Source: Oerskovia turbata
GTDB lineage: Bacteria > Actinomycetota > Actinomycetes > Actinomycetales > Cellulomonadaceae
NCBI RefSeq assembly: GCF_000718325.1
Contig: NZ_JOFV01000008.1
Coordinates: 62,001-126,000 of the forward strand
Direction: 5' to 3'
Length of the DNA stretch: 64,000 nt
Shown: in pieces, positions 43,998-52,476 of the stretch
How the letters are laid out: each line of letters starts with the position of its first letter
Position numbering within the stretch: position 1 is the stretch's first letter
Translations under genes and position numbers: made by a program
Notes under the pieces: model-generated
Database searches by the model: none
Seen by the model: the letters and a program-made list of their open reading frames with translations, nothing else
Told to the model about the DNA's origin: nothing

Positions 43998-45698
43998 GTG
44001 CACCTGGCTGTCGACGACCTCTCCTTCTCCTACCCCGGACGCCCCGTCCTCTCGGGCGTCTCGCTGCGCGTGGGCGCGGGGACGCGGCTCGGCGTCGTGG
44101 GGGAGAACGGCACGGGCAAGTCGACGCTCCTGGGGGTCCTCGCCGGGACGCTGGCCCCGAGCGGGGGAGAGGTGCGCCGCCAGGGCTCGCTCGCGGTCGT
44201 CGAGCAGGAGCTCGTCCCGCAGCCCGGGCAGACGGTCGGCGACCTGGTCCGCGAGAGCCTCGCGACCGTGCGCGCCGTGGGCGCCGAGCTCGACGCCGTG
44301 ACGCGCGACTTCGACCACGAGCACGGCAACCTCGCGGAGCTGTCGGACGTCCTGGCCCGCGCCGAGCACCTGGCCGTGTGGGACGCGGACCGGCGCGTCG
44401 AGGTCGCGCTGTCCCGCCTGGGGGCGTGCCGCGACCCGCACCGCGAGCTGGAGACGCTCTCCGTGGGTGAGCGCTACCGCGTGCGCCTCGCGTGCCGCCT
44501 GGCCGAGCGCAGCGACCTGCTCCTGCTCGACGAGCCGACCAACCACCTCGACACGAGCGGCATCGACTTCCTCACGGGCGAGATCGTGGCGTGGGGCGGC
44601 GGGATCGTCATGGTCACGCACGACCGCCAGCTGCTCGACGACGTCGCGACCGAGATCCTGGACCTCGACCCCGCGATGGACGGCAGGCCCGTCCTGTACG
44701 GGCAGCCCGGCTACCTCGCCTACCGCTTCGCCAAGAACCAGGCCCTGCACCGGTGGCGTCAGCGCTACCGCGCCGAGCGCAAGCGCGCCGAGAAGCTCGC
44801 CGAGCGGCTCGACGCCTCCTACGAGGGGCTGTCCGACGAGTGGCGGCCGCCCAAGGGCAGCCAGAAGCACCGTCGTGCGACGCACGCGCGCATCCACGTG
44901 AAGGCGGCCGACCGCCTCGTGCAGAAGCTCGAGGCAGAGGCCGTCGAGGTCCCGGTCCCGCCGCTCGAGCTGCGCTTCCCGGACCTGCTGGCCATGTCGC
45001 CCGGCTGGTCGCCCGACACCCCGCTGCTCGAGGTGCGCAGCCCGCGCGTGGACGCCACGCCGCGCGAGCAGGGCTCCACCCCCGCAGGCCTGCCCGACGG
45101 CGCCACCCCCGCAGCATCCGCGGCCCTGCCGACGGGGGCTCGGCTCGACCTGCCTGGGACGCGCATCGCGATCCCGCCGTCGGGTCGGCTGCTGATCACA
45201 GGGCCGAACGGCTCGGGCAAGTCGACCCTGCTCGCGGCGCTCGCGGGCACGGTCGGCCTGGACCGGGGAACCCGGACGGTCGCCGACGGTGTGCGGGTCG
45301 GGGTCGTCGCGCAGGAGGGCCCCGCGCTGCCGCCGGGCGCCGAGGAGCGCACGGGTTTCGAGGAGTACGCGCAGGAGGCGCTCGACCTGCTCTCGGCGGG
45401 CACGCTCGACCCGGACCACCTGGTGCCGGTCGCGTTCCTCGGGCTCCTGACGGAGGAGGACCTGGACCGGCCGTTGCGCGAGCTGTCCGCGGGGCAGCGT
45501 CGCCGCTTCGACCTGGCCCGTGCGCTGCTCGCGGTGCCGCACGTCCTCCTGCTCGACGAGCCGACCAACCACCTCTCGATCGACCTGGTCGACGAGCTGA
45601 CCCAGGCGCTGCGCGTCACGCCTGCGGCCGTGGTCGTCGCGACGCACGACCGCAGGATGCGCGAGGACTTCGCCGACTGGCCGACGCTCGAGCTCTAG
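43998..45698 (+). CDS. ABC-F family ATPase (ribosome-associated / antibiotic-resistance type)
   Basis: A 566-aa soluble protein with two ABC domains and no membrane segments. Domain 1: Walker A VVGENGTGKSTL, signature LSVGERYRVRLA, Walker B LLLLDEPTNHLD. A charged linker (about 240-300, AEKLAERLDASYEGLSDEWRPPKG) follows. Domain 2: TGPNGSGKSTL, signature LSAGQRRRFDLA, LLLDEPTNHLS. ABC-F proteins act on ribosomes, either in translation or in antibiotic protection. Which role applies here cannot be decided. Confidence 0.9.
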   Translation: MHLAVDDLSFSYPGRPVLSGVSLRVGAGTRLGVVGENGTGKSTLLGVLAGTLAPSGGEVRRQGSLAVVEQELVPQPGQTVGDLVRESLATVRAVGAELDAVTRDFDHEHGNLAELSDVLARAEHLAVWDADRRVEVALSRLGACRDPHRELETLSVGERYRVRLACRLAERSDLLLLDEPTNHLDTSGIDFLTGEIVAWGGGIVMVTHDRQLLDDVATEILDLDPAMDGRPVLYGQPGYLAYRFAKNQALHRWRQRYRAERKRAEKLAERLDASYEGLSDEWRPPKGSQKHRRATHARIHVKAADRLVQKLEAEAVEVPVPPLELRFPDLLAMSPGWSPDTPLLEVRSPRVDATPREQGSTPAGLPDGATPAASAALPTGARLDLPGTRIAIPPSGRLLITGPNGSGKSTLLAALAGTVGLDRGTRTVADGVRVGVVAQEGPALPPGAEERTGFEEYAQEALDLLSAGTLDPDHLVPVAFLGLLTEEDLDRPLRELSAGQRRRFDLARALLAVPHVLLLDEPTNHLSIDLVDELTQALRVTPAAVVVATHDRRMREDFADWPTLEL

Positions 45699-45711
45699 CC
45701 GGCGCCCGGCC

Positions 45712-46581
45712 TCAGAACCCGTTCTCGGGGTCGCCCAGGAGCTGGGCGACGTGGTCCGGGACGTAGTTCGCGAGCTCGCGCGGGGGACGCACGTAGTCGC
45801 CCGACGCCGGTGGGCGCTCGGGCAGGACGACCTTGTCGTGCGGCACGTCGACGTAGGGGATCGTCGAGAGCAGGTGCGAGATCATGTTGAGCCGGGCGTT
45901 CTTCTTGGAGTCCGACTCGACCACGAACCAGGGGCTCTCGGGCACGTCGGTGTGCGCCATCATGTCGTCCTTGGCACGCGAGTAGTCCTCCCAGCGGTGG
46001 ATCGACTCGAGGTCCATGGGGCTCAGCTTCCACTGGCGCACCGGGTCCGAGAGCCGGGACCGGAAGCGCTTGAGCTGTTCGCCGTCCGAGACCGAGAACC
46101 AGTACTTGCGCAGGATGATCCCGTCGTCGACGAGCATCTGCTCGAAGACGGGGGTCTGGCGCATGAAGCGGTCGTACTCCGCGGGGGTGCAGAAGCCCAT
46201 GACCCTCTCGACGCCTGCCCGGTTGTACCAGGACCGGTCGAACAGCACGATCTCGCCCGCTGCGGGCAGGTGGGCGATGTAGCGCTGGTAGTACCACTCG
46301 GACCGTTCGCGCTCGGTCGGCGTCGGCAGGGCAGCGATGCGAACGACGCGGGGGCTCAGGTACTGCGTGATGCGCTTGATCACGCCGCCCTTGCCGGCCG
46401 CGTCGCGCCCCTCGAAGATCACGACGACGCGCGCCCCCGTGGCCTGGGTCCACTGCTGGAGCCTGACGAGCTCGGCCTGCAGCCGGAACAGCTCGGCCTC
46501 GTAGACCTCGCGGGGCAGCGAGCGGCGCTCCTGCTTGTTCGACTTCTTCGTCGTGCTCGACTTCTTGGACGTCTTCGACAT
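45712..46581 (-). CDS. ppk2: Polyphosphate kinase 2
   Basis: A 289-aa nucleoside-polyphosphate phosphotransferase. A Ser/Lys-rich N-terminus precedes the kinase domain with Walker A VIFEGRDAAGKGGVIKRI, the lid region YYQRYIAHLPAAGEIVLFDRSWYNRAGVERVMGFC, and ILRKYWFSVSDGEQLKRFRSR. The single-domain size fits class I PPK2. It uses polyphosphate to phosphorylate nucleotides. TAGCGT 6 nt before the ATG suggests a leaderless mRNA. Confidence 0.93.
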   Translation of the reverse strand: MSKTSKKSSTTKKSNKQERRSLPREVYEAELFRLQAELVRLQQWTQATGARVVVIFEGRDAAGKGGVIKRITQYLSPRVVRIAALPTPTERERSEWYYQRYIAHLPAAGEIVLFDRSWYNRAGVERVMGFCTPAEYDRFMRQTPVFEQMLVDDGIILRKYWFSVSDGEQLKRFRSRLSDPVRQWKLSPMDLESIHRWEDYSRAKDDMMAHTDVPESPWFVVESDSKKNARLNMISHLLSTIPYVDVPHDKVVLPERPPASGDYVRPPRELANYVPDHVAQLLGDPENGF

Positions 46582-46587
46582 GGCGTC

Positions 46588-46593
46588 ACGCTA
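46588..46593 (-). promoter_or_regulatory. -10 element TAGCGT of ppk2 (leaderless)
   Basis: TAGCGT on the minus strand, 6 nt before the ppk2 ATG. Confidence 0.45.
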
Positions 46594-46631
46594 CCGCTGG
46601 GGCGCGACGAGTCGGGCGGGACGCGCTCGAC

Positions 46632-46652
46632 GCCCGTGGGCGCCCCACGGGC
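46632..46652 (-). terminator. Terminator hairpin after Pr6Pr gene
   Basis: GCCCGTGG/CCACGGGC with a GCGCC loop, downstream of the last gene of the four-gene minus-strand operon. Short repeats (GTCCGTGC, TGTCAGTGC, each twice) lie between it and that gene. Confidence 0.55.
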
Positions 46653-46695
46653 TGTGGTCGTCCGCCTGTCCGTGCCGTCCGTGCTGTCAGTGCTG

Positions 46696-47394
46696 TCAGT
46701 GCCCCACGGCGGAGGGCGCGGGCCTCATGCGCCGGTCGACCCAGCCGAGCCCCGCCGCGAGCAGCAGGAACACCACGGCCACGACGCCCGTGTTGAGCAG
46801 CGCCTGCGGGTAGCCGATCTCGGTCACGTCCATGAAGGGGTACGGGTACCACTGCGTGAAGGCGCCCTGCACGAAGACGTAGACGATCCAGGTGAGCGGT
46901 GCGAGGACCGACCACCAGATCGTCGCGGCGTCGATGCGTGGCCGCGGCCCGACGACGAGCCACCCGGCGACCGCGAGCAGCGGTCCGGCCTGGTGCAGCA
47001 GCAGGTTCGTGAACATCCCGGCGACGCTCAGCTCCTGGAGCCCGGCGAGGACCGTGTTGTAGACGATGCCGGTCACGGCGATGCACAGCAGCGCGTCGAG
47101 CCGCGCGACGCGGAACACGCGTCCGTCCCGCAGCGGGTCCACGAGCAGCAGCGCGCACGTGACGCCGACCAGGACGTTCGACAGGATCGTGAAGTAGCTG
47201 AAGAAGTGGACGACGAGATCCGTCGTCGTGTCGCCCGGGAGCGGTCCGCGCCCGAGCGTGCCGAAGAGCTCCCAGACGACGCCGACGAGCGCGATGGCCG
47301 CGACGACGCCGTGCCACCAGCGGGCCGCGGAAGTTCCACGCAGGCGGTCGCCCACGCCGCCGCCCGACGACGCCGTCACGGGAGCCGACGTCAC
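46696..47394 (-). CDS. Pr6Pr-family membrane protein
   Basis: A 232-aa protein with six membrane segments. Conserved positions include FFSYFTILSNVLVGVTCALLLVDPLR, LCIAVTGIVYNTVLAGLQEL, LLLHQAGPLLAVAGWLVVGPRPR, PLTWIVYVFVQGAFTQWYPYPFMDVTEIGYPQALLN. These match the Pr6Pr family (FAR-17a/AIG1-like) of unknown enzymatic role. GTG at 47392-47394 overlaps the NUDIX-like gene stop (GTGA). It ends the operon. Confidence 0.85.
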   Translation of the reverse strand: MTSAPVTASSGGGVGDRLRGTSAARWWHGVVAAIALVGVVWELFGTLGRGPLPGDTTTDLVVHFFSYFTILSNVLVGVTCALLLVDPLRDGRVFRVARLDALLCIAVTGIVYNTVLAGLQELSVAGMFTNLLLHQAGPLLAVAGWLVVGPRPRIDAATIWWSVLAPLTWIVYVFVQGAFTQWYPYPFMDVTEIGYPQALLNTGVVAVVFLLLAAGLGWVDRRMRPAPSAVGH

Positions 47395-47960
47395 GAGAGG
47401 CGGCCGACGTACGCCATGGCCTGACGCAGGAGCGTGCCCTGCCCGCCGTGCATCTCGAGCTGCACCTGGTCGCTGCACGCCTGCTCGGGCGTGAGCCACG
47501 CGAGCTCGAGCGCCTGCTGCTGCGGCTGGCAGTCGCCCGAGACCGGGACGACGTACGCGAGCGAGACCGCGTGCTGGCGCGGGTCGTGGTACCCGGTGAT
47601 GCCGGGCGTGGGCAGGTACTCGGCGACCGTGAAGGGCTGCGGGGACGCCGGGACGTGGGGCAGGGCCACGGGGCCCAGGTCCTTCTCGATGTGCCGCAGC
47701 AGCGCGTCGCGGATCCGCTCGTGGTACATCACGCGCCCCGACACGAGCGCCCGGGTCATCTGCCCCTCGGGCGTCACGCGCAGCAGCAGCCCGACGGCGA
47801 CCACGTCGCCCGAGTCGTCGACCCGGACCGGGATCGCGTCGACGTAGACGAGGGGCAGGTGGGAGCGTGCGGCCGCGAGGTCCTCCGCGCTCAGCCACCC
47901 GGCGGGCTGGGGGATCTCGCGGGAGAAGTCGTCGGGCGGGAAGTCGGCGGTGTCCGTCAC
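47391..47960 (-). CDS. NUDIX-like protein (DUF4916 type)
   Basis: A 189-aa protein: WLSAEDLAAARSHLPLVYVDAIPVRVDDSGDVVAVGLLLRVTPEGQMTRALVSGRVMYHERIRDALLRHIEKDLGP, then FTVAEYLPTPGITGYHDPRQHAVSLAYVVPVSGDC. The arrangement is that of NUDIX-fold proteins in actinobacteria, but the classical GX5EX7REUXEEXGU box is not clear, so hydrolase activity is uncertain. GTG start overlaps the PLP-lyase stop; its stop overlaps the Pr6Pr GTG. Confidence 0.8.
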   Translation of the reverse strand: MTDTADFPPDDFSREIPQPAGWLSAEDLAAARSHLPLVYVDAIPVRVDDSGDVVAVGLLLRVTPEGQMTRALVSGRVMYHERIRDALLRHIEKDLGPVALPHVPASPQPFTVAEYLPTPGITGYHDPRQHAVSLAYVVPVSGDCQPQQQALELAWLTPEQACSDQVQLEMHGGQGTLLRQAMAYVGRLS

Positions 47961-49627
47961 CTGACTGTTCTACCACCGGGACGCGGACTCGTGCTGAACC
48001 CGGTCGGCGGCGGGACGGGCTCCGCGAGGCGCGCGATGAGCTCGACCAGGAGGCGCTCGCTCACGGGGGCGGGCAGAGCCTCGACCAGGGAGAGCAGCGG
48101 TGCCATGGGCCCCGTGCCCGGCTCGGGGGCGTCACCGCCCCGCGGGTCGGAGCCGCCGAGCACGGCGGCCTGCACGAGGTCCCACGCCGCGCGCGAGTCG
48201 AGAGCCCCCAGGGCGGCGAGCACCTCGGGCGCGGGCACCCCGGGGGCGAGCGTCGAGACGAGGGCGCCCAGGACGTCCTGCGGGTCGGGGCGCGGTACCC
48301 CGCGCACGGCCTGCGCGGCGGTGACCAGCGCGGCACCGAGCTCGTCGACCACGCCCGCCGTCACGGGGGTCACCGTGAGGTGCGTCGTGTGCGGCAGGCG
48401 TGTGCCGTCGGGCTGGGTGTAGCCGGGTTGCGGCTGGAGCACGAACCCGCTCGCCCGGACCGCGTCCGACCACACGTGCGGGTCGACCTGCCGGTCCGCG
48501 GGCACCGACTCGTCGGTCGCGACGGCCACGAGCGGCCCGACCGGGTCACCGACGACGCGCAGGCCCTCGATCGTGTCGAGCACCTCGCGCAGCGCGAGCG
48601 TCGCGACGGCGCACCGTGCCGTCACGGCCCGGTAGCCCGGTACGCCGAGCGCCTGCGTCACGGCCCACGCCGCAGCGAGCGGCCCCGCCGACTTCGAGCC
48701 CATGATCGTCGAGTTCACGACCGGGTAGCCCGGCCAGCGCGTCGTCGCGAACAGCTGGTGGCGCTGGCGGTCACGGTCGCGCGTGAGCAGGATCGACGCG
48801 CCCTTGGGGGCGTAGCCGTACTTGTGGACGTCGGCCGAGATCGAGGTGACCCCCGGCACGCGGAGGTCGAAGGGCGGGACGTGCGCGGCGTCGTCGGGCC
48901 AGAAGGGCAGGACCCACCCGCCCACGCACGCGTCCACGTGGACCGGGACGCCCAGGGCGCTCGCGGCCGCCGCGACCTCCTCGACCGGGTCCACGACCCC
49001 GTGCGGGTAGGACGGCGCCGAGACGACGACGAGCGCGACGTCGCTCCCGTCTCCCACGGCCGCAGCCATGGCGGCCGGGACCGCGCGGCACGACGTGGGG
49101 TCCACCGGGACCAGCACGAGGTCGAGACCCAGGTACGTCGCGGCCTTGTGGAACGCCGCGTGGACGGTGCTCGGCGCCACGAGCCTGGGCGCGAAGCCGA
49201 GCGTCGCGAGCGTGTGCGGCGTGCCGTCGGCCCGTGGCGGCTGCGCGGCGAGGAACGCGTCACGTGCCGTCTTGACGGCGAGCAGGCAGCTCTCGGTCCC
49301 GCCGGACGTCACCGTCCCGACGACGCCGCTCGCGTCCTGCGCGCCCGTCCCGCCGAGCATGTCGCGCGCGAAGGCCACGAGCTCGCGCTCCATGACCGCG
49401 ACCGACGAGAACGTCGTGGGGTCCAGGGCGTTGAGCGGCTGGACCGCGCGGATCGCGTCGCCGGCGAGGGCGTCGAGCTCGGCCAGGTCCGGGTCGTAGA
49501 CGTACGAGAGCACGCGGCCCCCGTGCGTCGGGGCGTCGGCCGCCCGCAGCGCTGCGAGGCGGTCGAGGATGCCGCCGGTCCGCAGGACGGGCGGGGCGGG
49601 CAGGGGGGTGTCGTCACGGGCGCTCAT
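47957..49627 (-). CDS. PLP-dependent decarboxylase / sphingosine-1-phosphate lyase-like
   Basis: A 556-aa fold-type I PLP enzyme of the group II decarboxylase/S1P-lyase superfamily. Seen: GTVTSGGTESCLLAVKTARDAF, VAPSTVHAAFHKAATYLGL, VVSAPSYPHGVVDPVEEVAAAA, VPVHVDACVGGWVLPF, and the PLP lysine in SISADVHKYGYAPKGAS. This set matches lyases that cleave long-chain phospho-amino alcohols or decarboxylate amino acids. Its start lies within the end of the MFS gene; its stop overlaps the NUDIX-like GTG. The substrate is unknown. Confidence 0.85.
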   Translation of the reverse strand: MSARDDTPLPAPPVLRTGGILDRLAALRAADAPTHGGRVLSYVYDPDLAELDALAGDAIRAVQPLNALDPTTFSSVAVMERELVAFARDMLGGTGAQDASGVVGTVTSGGTESCLLAVKTARDAFLAAQPPRADGTPHTLATLGFAPRLVAPSTVHAAFHKAATYLGLDLVLVPVDPTSCRAVPAAMAAAVGDGSDVALVVVSAPSYPHGVVDPVEEVAAAASALGVPVHVDACVGGWVLPFWPDDAAHVPPFDLRVPGVTSISADVHKYGYAPKGASILLTRDRDRQRHQLFATTRWPGYPVVNSTIMGSKSAGPLAAAWAVTQALGVPGYRAVTARCAVATLALREVLDTIEGLRVVGDPVGPLVAVATDESVPADRQVDPHVWSDAVRASGFVLQPQPGYTQPDGTRLPHTTHLTVTPVTAGVVDELGAALVTAAQAVRGVPRPDPQDVLGALVSTLAPGVPAPEVLAALGALDSRAAWDLVQAAVLGGSDPRGGDAPEPGTGPMAPLLSLVEALPAPVSERLLVELIARLAEPVPPPTGFSTSPRPGGRTVR

Positions 49628-51044
49628 GCGCTGCGGGCTCCTCGGTGGGCACGTCGATGTCGCCCCTGCGCAGTCGATAGCGTACGAGGGCCAGGAGGCT
49701 CAGCGCGACCAGGACGGCCGGGACGAGCGAGAACGAGAGCGCGATGCCGTCGACCGCCGCGGCGGACTGCTCGGGCGTGACGCCCGCGCTCGACGACTGG
49801 TAGCCCGAGACCCACTGCACGAGGCTCAGCAGCCCGGCACCGAACGCCATGCCCGTCGTCTCGCCCGCGGTCCACACCCCGCTGAACGCCCCGCCACGGT
49901 CCGAGGGGCCCTGGCCCGTGACGGGGACCGTACGGGCGTCGTGCGCGATCACGTCGGGCAGCATCGCGAGCGGCAGCGCCTGCATGCCCGCGTACCCGAC
50001 GCCCGCGAGCGCGGTCGGCAGGTACACCCAGTCGCCGGGCGCCCACGCGAGCGGCACCATGCACAGCGTCGCGACCGCGAACAGCGAGCTCGCGAGGACG
50101 AAGCCGCGCTCCTTGCCGACCCGGCGCGCGAGCCGGTACCAGAGCGGCATGACCAGCAGGGCAGGGGCGATGAGCGCCGCGAACAGCAGGCTCACCGCGA
50201 GGTCCGACTCGAGGACGTAGGTCGCGACGTAGTTCGCGGCCGCGAGCATGAGACCCGTCGCGAGGGCCTGGAGGAAGAACGCCGTGAGCAGGACCCGGAA
50301 GGGCTGGCTGCGGCGAAGCGTCGCGACGGCCTCCGTGACCGCGAGGCGGAACGCGCCCACGGCTGACGTGGCCGCCTGCGGGGCCGCGGCCTGCGCGCCC
50401 GGGGGGAGCGACGCCGTCGGGCCGGTCGCTCGTGCGCCGCGCGGGGCCACGCGCGACGCGACGAACATGCCCGCCCCGATGACCAGGCCCGCGACCACGC
50501 CCAGCGTGAGATACCCCGACAGCGAGCTCGACTCGCCGCGCAGCACCGGGCCGCCGGCCCCGAAGAGCAGGATCGCGAACGCGAGCGCCGCCACGCGCCA
50601 GCTGATGAGGCGGGTGCGCTCGTCGTACGTGGGCGCGATCTCGGCGGGCAGCGCGATGTACGGCACCTGGAACAGCGAGAAGGCCGTGGCCGCCAGCAGG
50701 AACGCCACGAGCACCCAGATCGAGGCTGCGACCGTCGACGTCCCGCCGGGCACCGCGAACGTCAGCGCGAAGAACACGGGGATCGTGCACGCGCCGATCG
50801 TCATGAAGCGTCGCCGCGAGCCCGTGCGGGCCAGGTCGCGGTCGCTGCCGTACCCGATGAACGGGTCGATCACGACGTCCCAGACCTTGGCGCCCGTGAC
50901 GACCAGGCCCGCGACCGCGGCCGGCACGGCGAGCGCGTCCGTCAGGTAGTACAGGAGCATGAGGCCGGGCAGGGTGCCGAAGCCGCCCGTGCCGACCGAA
51001 CCGATGGCGTATCCCGCGATCGTGCGCGGCCTGAGGCGTTCCAC
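49614..51044 (-). CDS. MFS transporter, GPH (glycoside-pentoside-hexuronide) type
   Basis: A 476-aa 12-helix cation symporter-like carrier. The loop between the early helices holds TGAKVWDVVIDPFIGYGSDR, the GPH/MFSD2 signature. Further blocks are VPYIALPAEIAPTYDERTRLISWR and GYAGMQALPLAMLPDVIAHDA. GTG at 51042-51044 chosen because TAGGCT lies 7 nt upstream and the longer frame is non-homologous. GPH relatives carry sugars or lysophospholipids; the coupled PLP lyase may act on what it imports (inference). Confidence 0.87.
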   Translation of the reverse strand: MERLRPRTIAGYAIGSVGTGGFGTLPGLMLLYYLTDALAVPAAVAGLVVTGAKVWDVVIDPFIGYGSDRDLARTGSRRRFMTIGACTIPVFFALTFAVPGGTSTVAASIWVLVAFLLAATAFSLFQVPYIALPAEIAPTYDERTRLISWRVAALAFAILLFGAGGPVLRGESSSLSGYLTLGVVAGLVIGAGMFVASRVAPRGARATGPTASLPPGAQAAAPQAATSAVGAFRLAVTEAVATLRRSQPFRVLLTAFFLQALATGLMLAAANYVATYVLESDLAVSLLFAALIAPALLVMPLWYRLARRVGKERGFVLASSLFAVATLCMVPLAWAPGDWVYLPTALAGVGYAGMQALPLAMLPDVIAHDARTVPVTGQGPSDRGGAFSGVWTAGETTGMAFGAGLLSLVQWVSGYQSSSAGVTPEQSAAAVDGIALSFSLVPAVLVALSLLALVRYRLRRGDIDVPTEEPAAHERP

Positions 51045-51051
51045 GCGCCAC

Positions 51052-51057
51052 AGCCTA
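51052..51057 (-). promoter_or_regulatory. -10 element TAGGCT of MFS-PLP lyase operon (leaderless)
   Basis: TAGGCT on the minus strand, 7 nt before the GTG start. It would drive the four-gene operon down to 46696. Confidence 0.5.
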
Positions 51058-51215
51058 GACGTGACCTGGGTCACTGTCGGGGAGGTCGGTGACGGTCGGC
51101 GCTCCGTGGCTCCGGCGGGCGGCCGACGGCAACCCGGCGTATGTTCGCCCGCGGGCCGGGAATACCTCTCGGGAACCCGTTGCTGCACCTGGTGAACCCC
51201 TCAGGAAGGACCTTC

Positions 51216-51605
51216 ATGGCAACCCAGGAACTCACCGGCGCCACGTTCGAGCAGACCATCAAGGACAACGACATCGTCCTGGTGGACTTCTGGGCGTCGT
51301 GGTGCGGCCCGTGCCGCCAGTTCGCCCCGGTGTTCGAGGCGTCCTCGGAGACCCACCCCGACGTCGTGCACGGCAAGATCGACACCGAGGCCGAGCAGGC
51401 GCTCGCTGCCGCCGCGAACATCACCTCGATCCCGACGCTCATGGCGTTCCGCGAAGGCGTCCTCGTCTTCTCGCAGCCCGGCGCGCTCCCGGCACCGGCT
51501 CTCGAGCAGGTCGTCGAGGCCGTCAAGGGGCTCGACATGGACGACGTCCGTGCGCAGATCGCCCAGGCCTCGGCCGCGGACTCGAACGGCCAGGCGAACG
51601 CCTGA
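51216..51605 (+). CDS. trxA: Thioredoxin
   Basis: A 129-aa disulfide reductase with the active site WASWCGPCRQF (Cys pair near 30 and 33) and the cis-Pro in TSIPTLMAF. A C-terminal helix and short polar tail (QASAADSNGQANA) extend the usual about 108-aa fold. ATG at 51216 has AGGAAGGA at good spacing; the longer upstream frame is unlikely. It is followed by a strong terminator. Confidence 0.94.
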   Translation: MATQELTGATFEQTIKDNDIVLVDFWASWCGPCRQFAPVFEASSETHPDVVHGKIDTEAEQALAAAANITSIPTLMAFREGVLVFSQPGALPAPALEQVVEAVKGLDMDDVRAQIAQASAADSNGQANA

Positions 51606-51629
51606 CCCGTCGACCGCCCCGTACCACCG

Positions 51630-51657
51630 AAGGACCCCGGCTCCGGCCGGGGTCCTT
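51630..51657. terminator. Bidirectional terminator after thioredoxin gene
   Basis: 12-bp stem AAGGACCCCGGC/GCCGGGGTCCTT with TCCG loop, then CCTTCGTCGT. It separates the convergent oxidoreductase gene. Short GGGGCGTCAG repeats follow at about 51667-51705, overlapping the end of that gene. Confidence 0.78.
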
Positions 51658-51697
51658 CGTCGTGCCGGGGCGTCAGGGGGCGTCAGGGGGCGGGGCG

Positions 51698-52357
51698 TCA
51701 GGCGGCGGGGTGCCGAGCGGCGGGGCGTGCGGCGGTCCGGCGGGCCGCGCGCTCGCGCGCCCTGTCGGAGGGCTCGGGGAGGGTTGCGAACCGGCGCTCG
51801 AGCGCGGTCAGCCACCGTGCGCGTCGGGCCGGGGAGACCTCGGCGACGCGGGAGTGGTTGACCCAGCGGACCCGCGGCACGCCGAGCTGGCCGAAGACCC
51901 CGCGGGCGACGACGCGGTGCACCGGGGCGCCGAACCACAGGCGGTAGAGCGGCCCGGGGGTCGTCATGGTCGTCACGAGCGTGACGCCCGTGAGCCCGAG
52001 CCGGCCCTGGAGCGTCCCGACCCGGCTCTCGGTGTACGCGAAGCCGGGGACCAGGACCTTGTCGAAGAACCCCTTGAGGCGCGCGGGCATGACCTCCCAC
52101 CAGACGGGGTGGACGAGGACGAGGTGGTCGGCGGCGGCCAGGCGGTCCTGGTACTCCTCGGCCCGTGGGTCGACGGTCCGTCCTTCGCGCCACGCGCCCA
52201 GGTCCGCGCGTCGGACCACGGGGTCGAAGTCGTCGAGGTCGAGGTCGATCACGTCGACGTCGTGCCCGGCGCTCGTCGCGCCGCGGATCGCCGCGTCGGC
52301 GAGCGCCCGGCTGTAGCTGCCCTCGTAGGGGTGGTCGATGACGAGGAGGATGCGCAC
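51698..52357 (-). CDS. NAD(P)H dehydrogenase (quinone)-like flavodoxin-fold oxidoreductase
   Basis: A 219-aa FMN/FAD flavoprotein of the NQO1/KefF type. Seen: RILLVIDHPYEGSYSRALADAAIRGATSAGHDVDVIDLDLDDFDPV, VLVHPVWWEVMPARLKGFFDKVLVPGFAY, and GVTLVTTMTTPGP. GTG at 52355-52357 with AAGGAGAG upstream was preferred over the longer frame. It diverges from a TetR gene with a shared operator-like region, so the TetR protein probably represses it. It likely detoxifies quinones or similar compounds. Confidence 0.9.
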   Translation of the reverse strand: MRILLVIDHPYEGSYSRALADAAIRGATSAGHDVDVIDLDLDDFDPVVRRADLGAWREGRTVDPRAEEYQDRLAAADHLVLVHPVWWEVMPARLKGFFDKVLVPGFAYTESRVGTLQGRLGLTGVTLVTTMTTPGPLYRLWFGAPVHRVVARGVFGQLGVPRVRWVNHSRVAEVSPARRARWLTALERRFATLPEPSDRARERAARRTAARPAARHPAA

Positions 52358-52365
52358 CGGACTCT

Positions 52366-52416
52366 CCTTAACGTTGTTCGATCTAACAACGTCAGAGTTG
52401 CCGAACATTGTTAAGG
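52366..52416. promoter_or_regulatory. TetR operator region between oxidoreductase and tetR
   Basis: Inner repeat ACGTTGTT (52371-52378) / AACAACGT (52385-52392), 8-bp perfect arms with 6-nt spacer. An outer partial repeat CCTTAACGTTGTTCG (52366-52380) faces CGAACATTGTTAAGG (52402-52416), two mismatched pairs. It overlaps the start and Shine-Dalgarno region of the minus-strand gene and lies in the divergent promoter. Confidence 0.65.
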
Positions 52417-52476
52417 TGTCAAGGTGAGGGCGTGCGGCCGACCCTGTGGCCGCCGACGATCCGAGGAGGACGGGCG

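Noticed and set aside
51667..51705. GGGGCGTCAG-type short repeats as a regulatory array
   Set aside because: They overlap the low-complexity 3' end of the oxidoreductase gene (Arg/Ala/Pro codons) and are probably slippage products.
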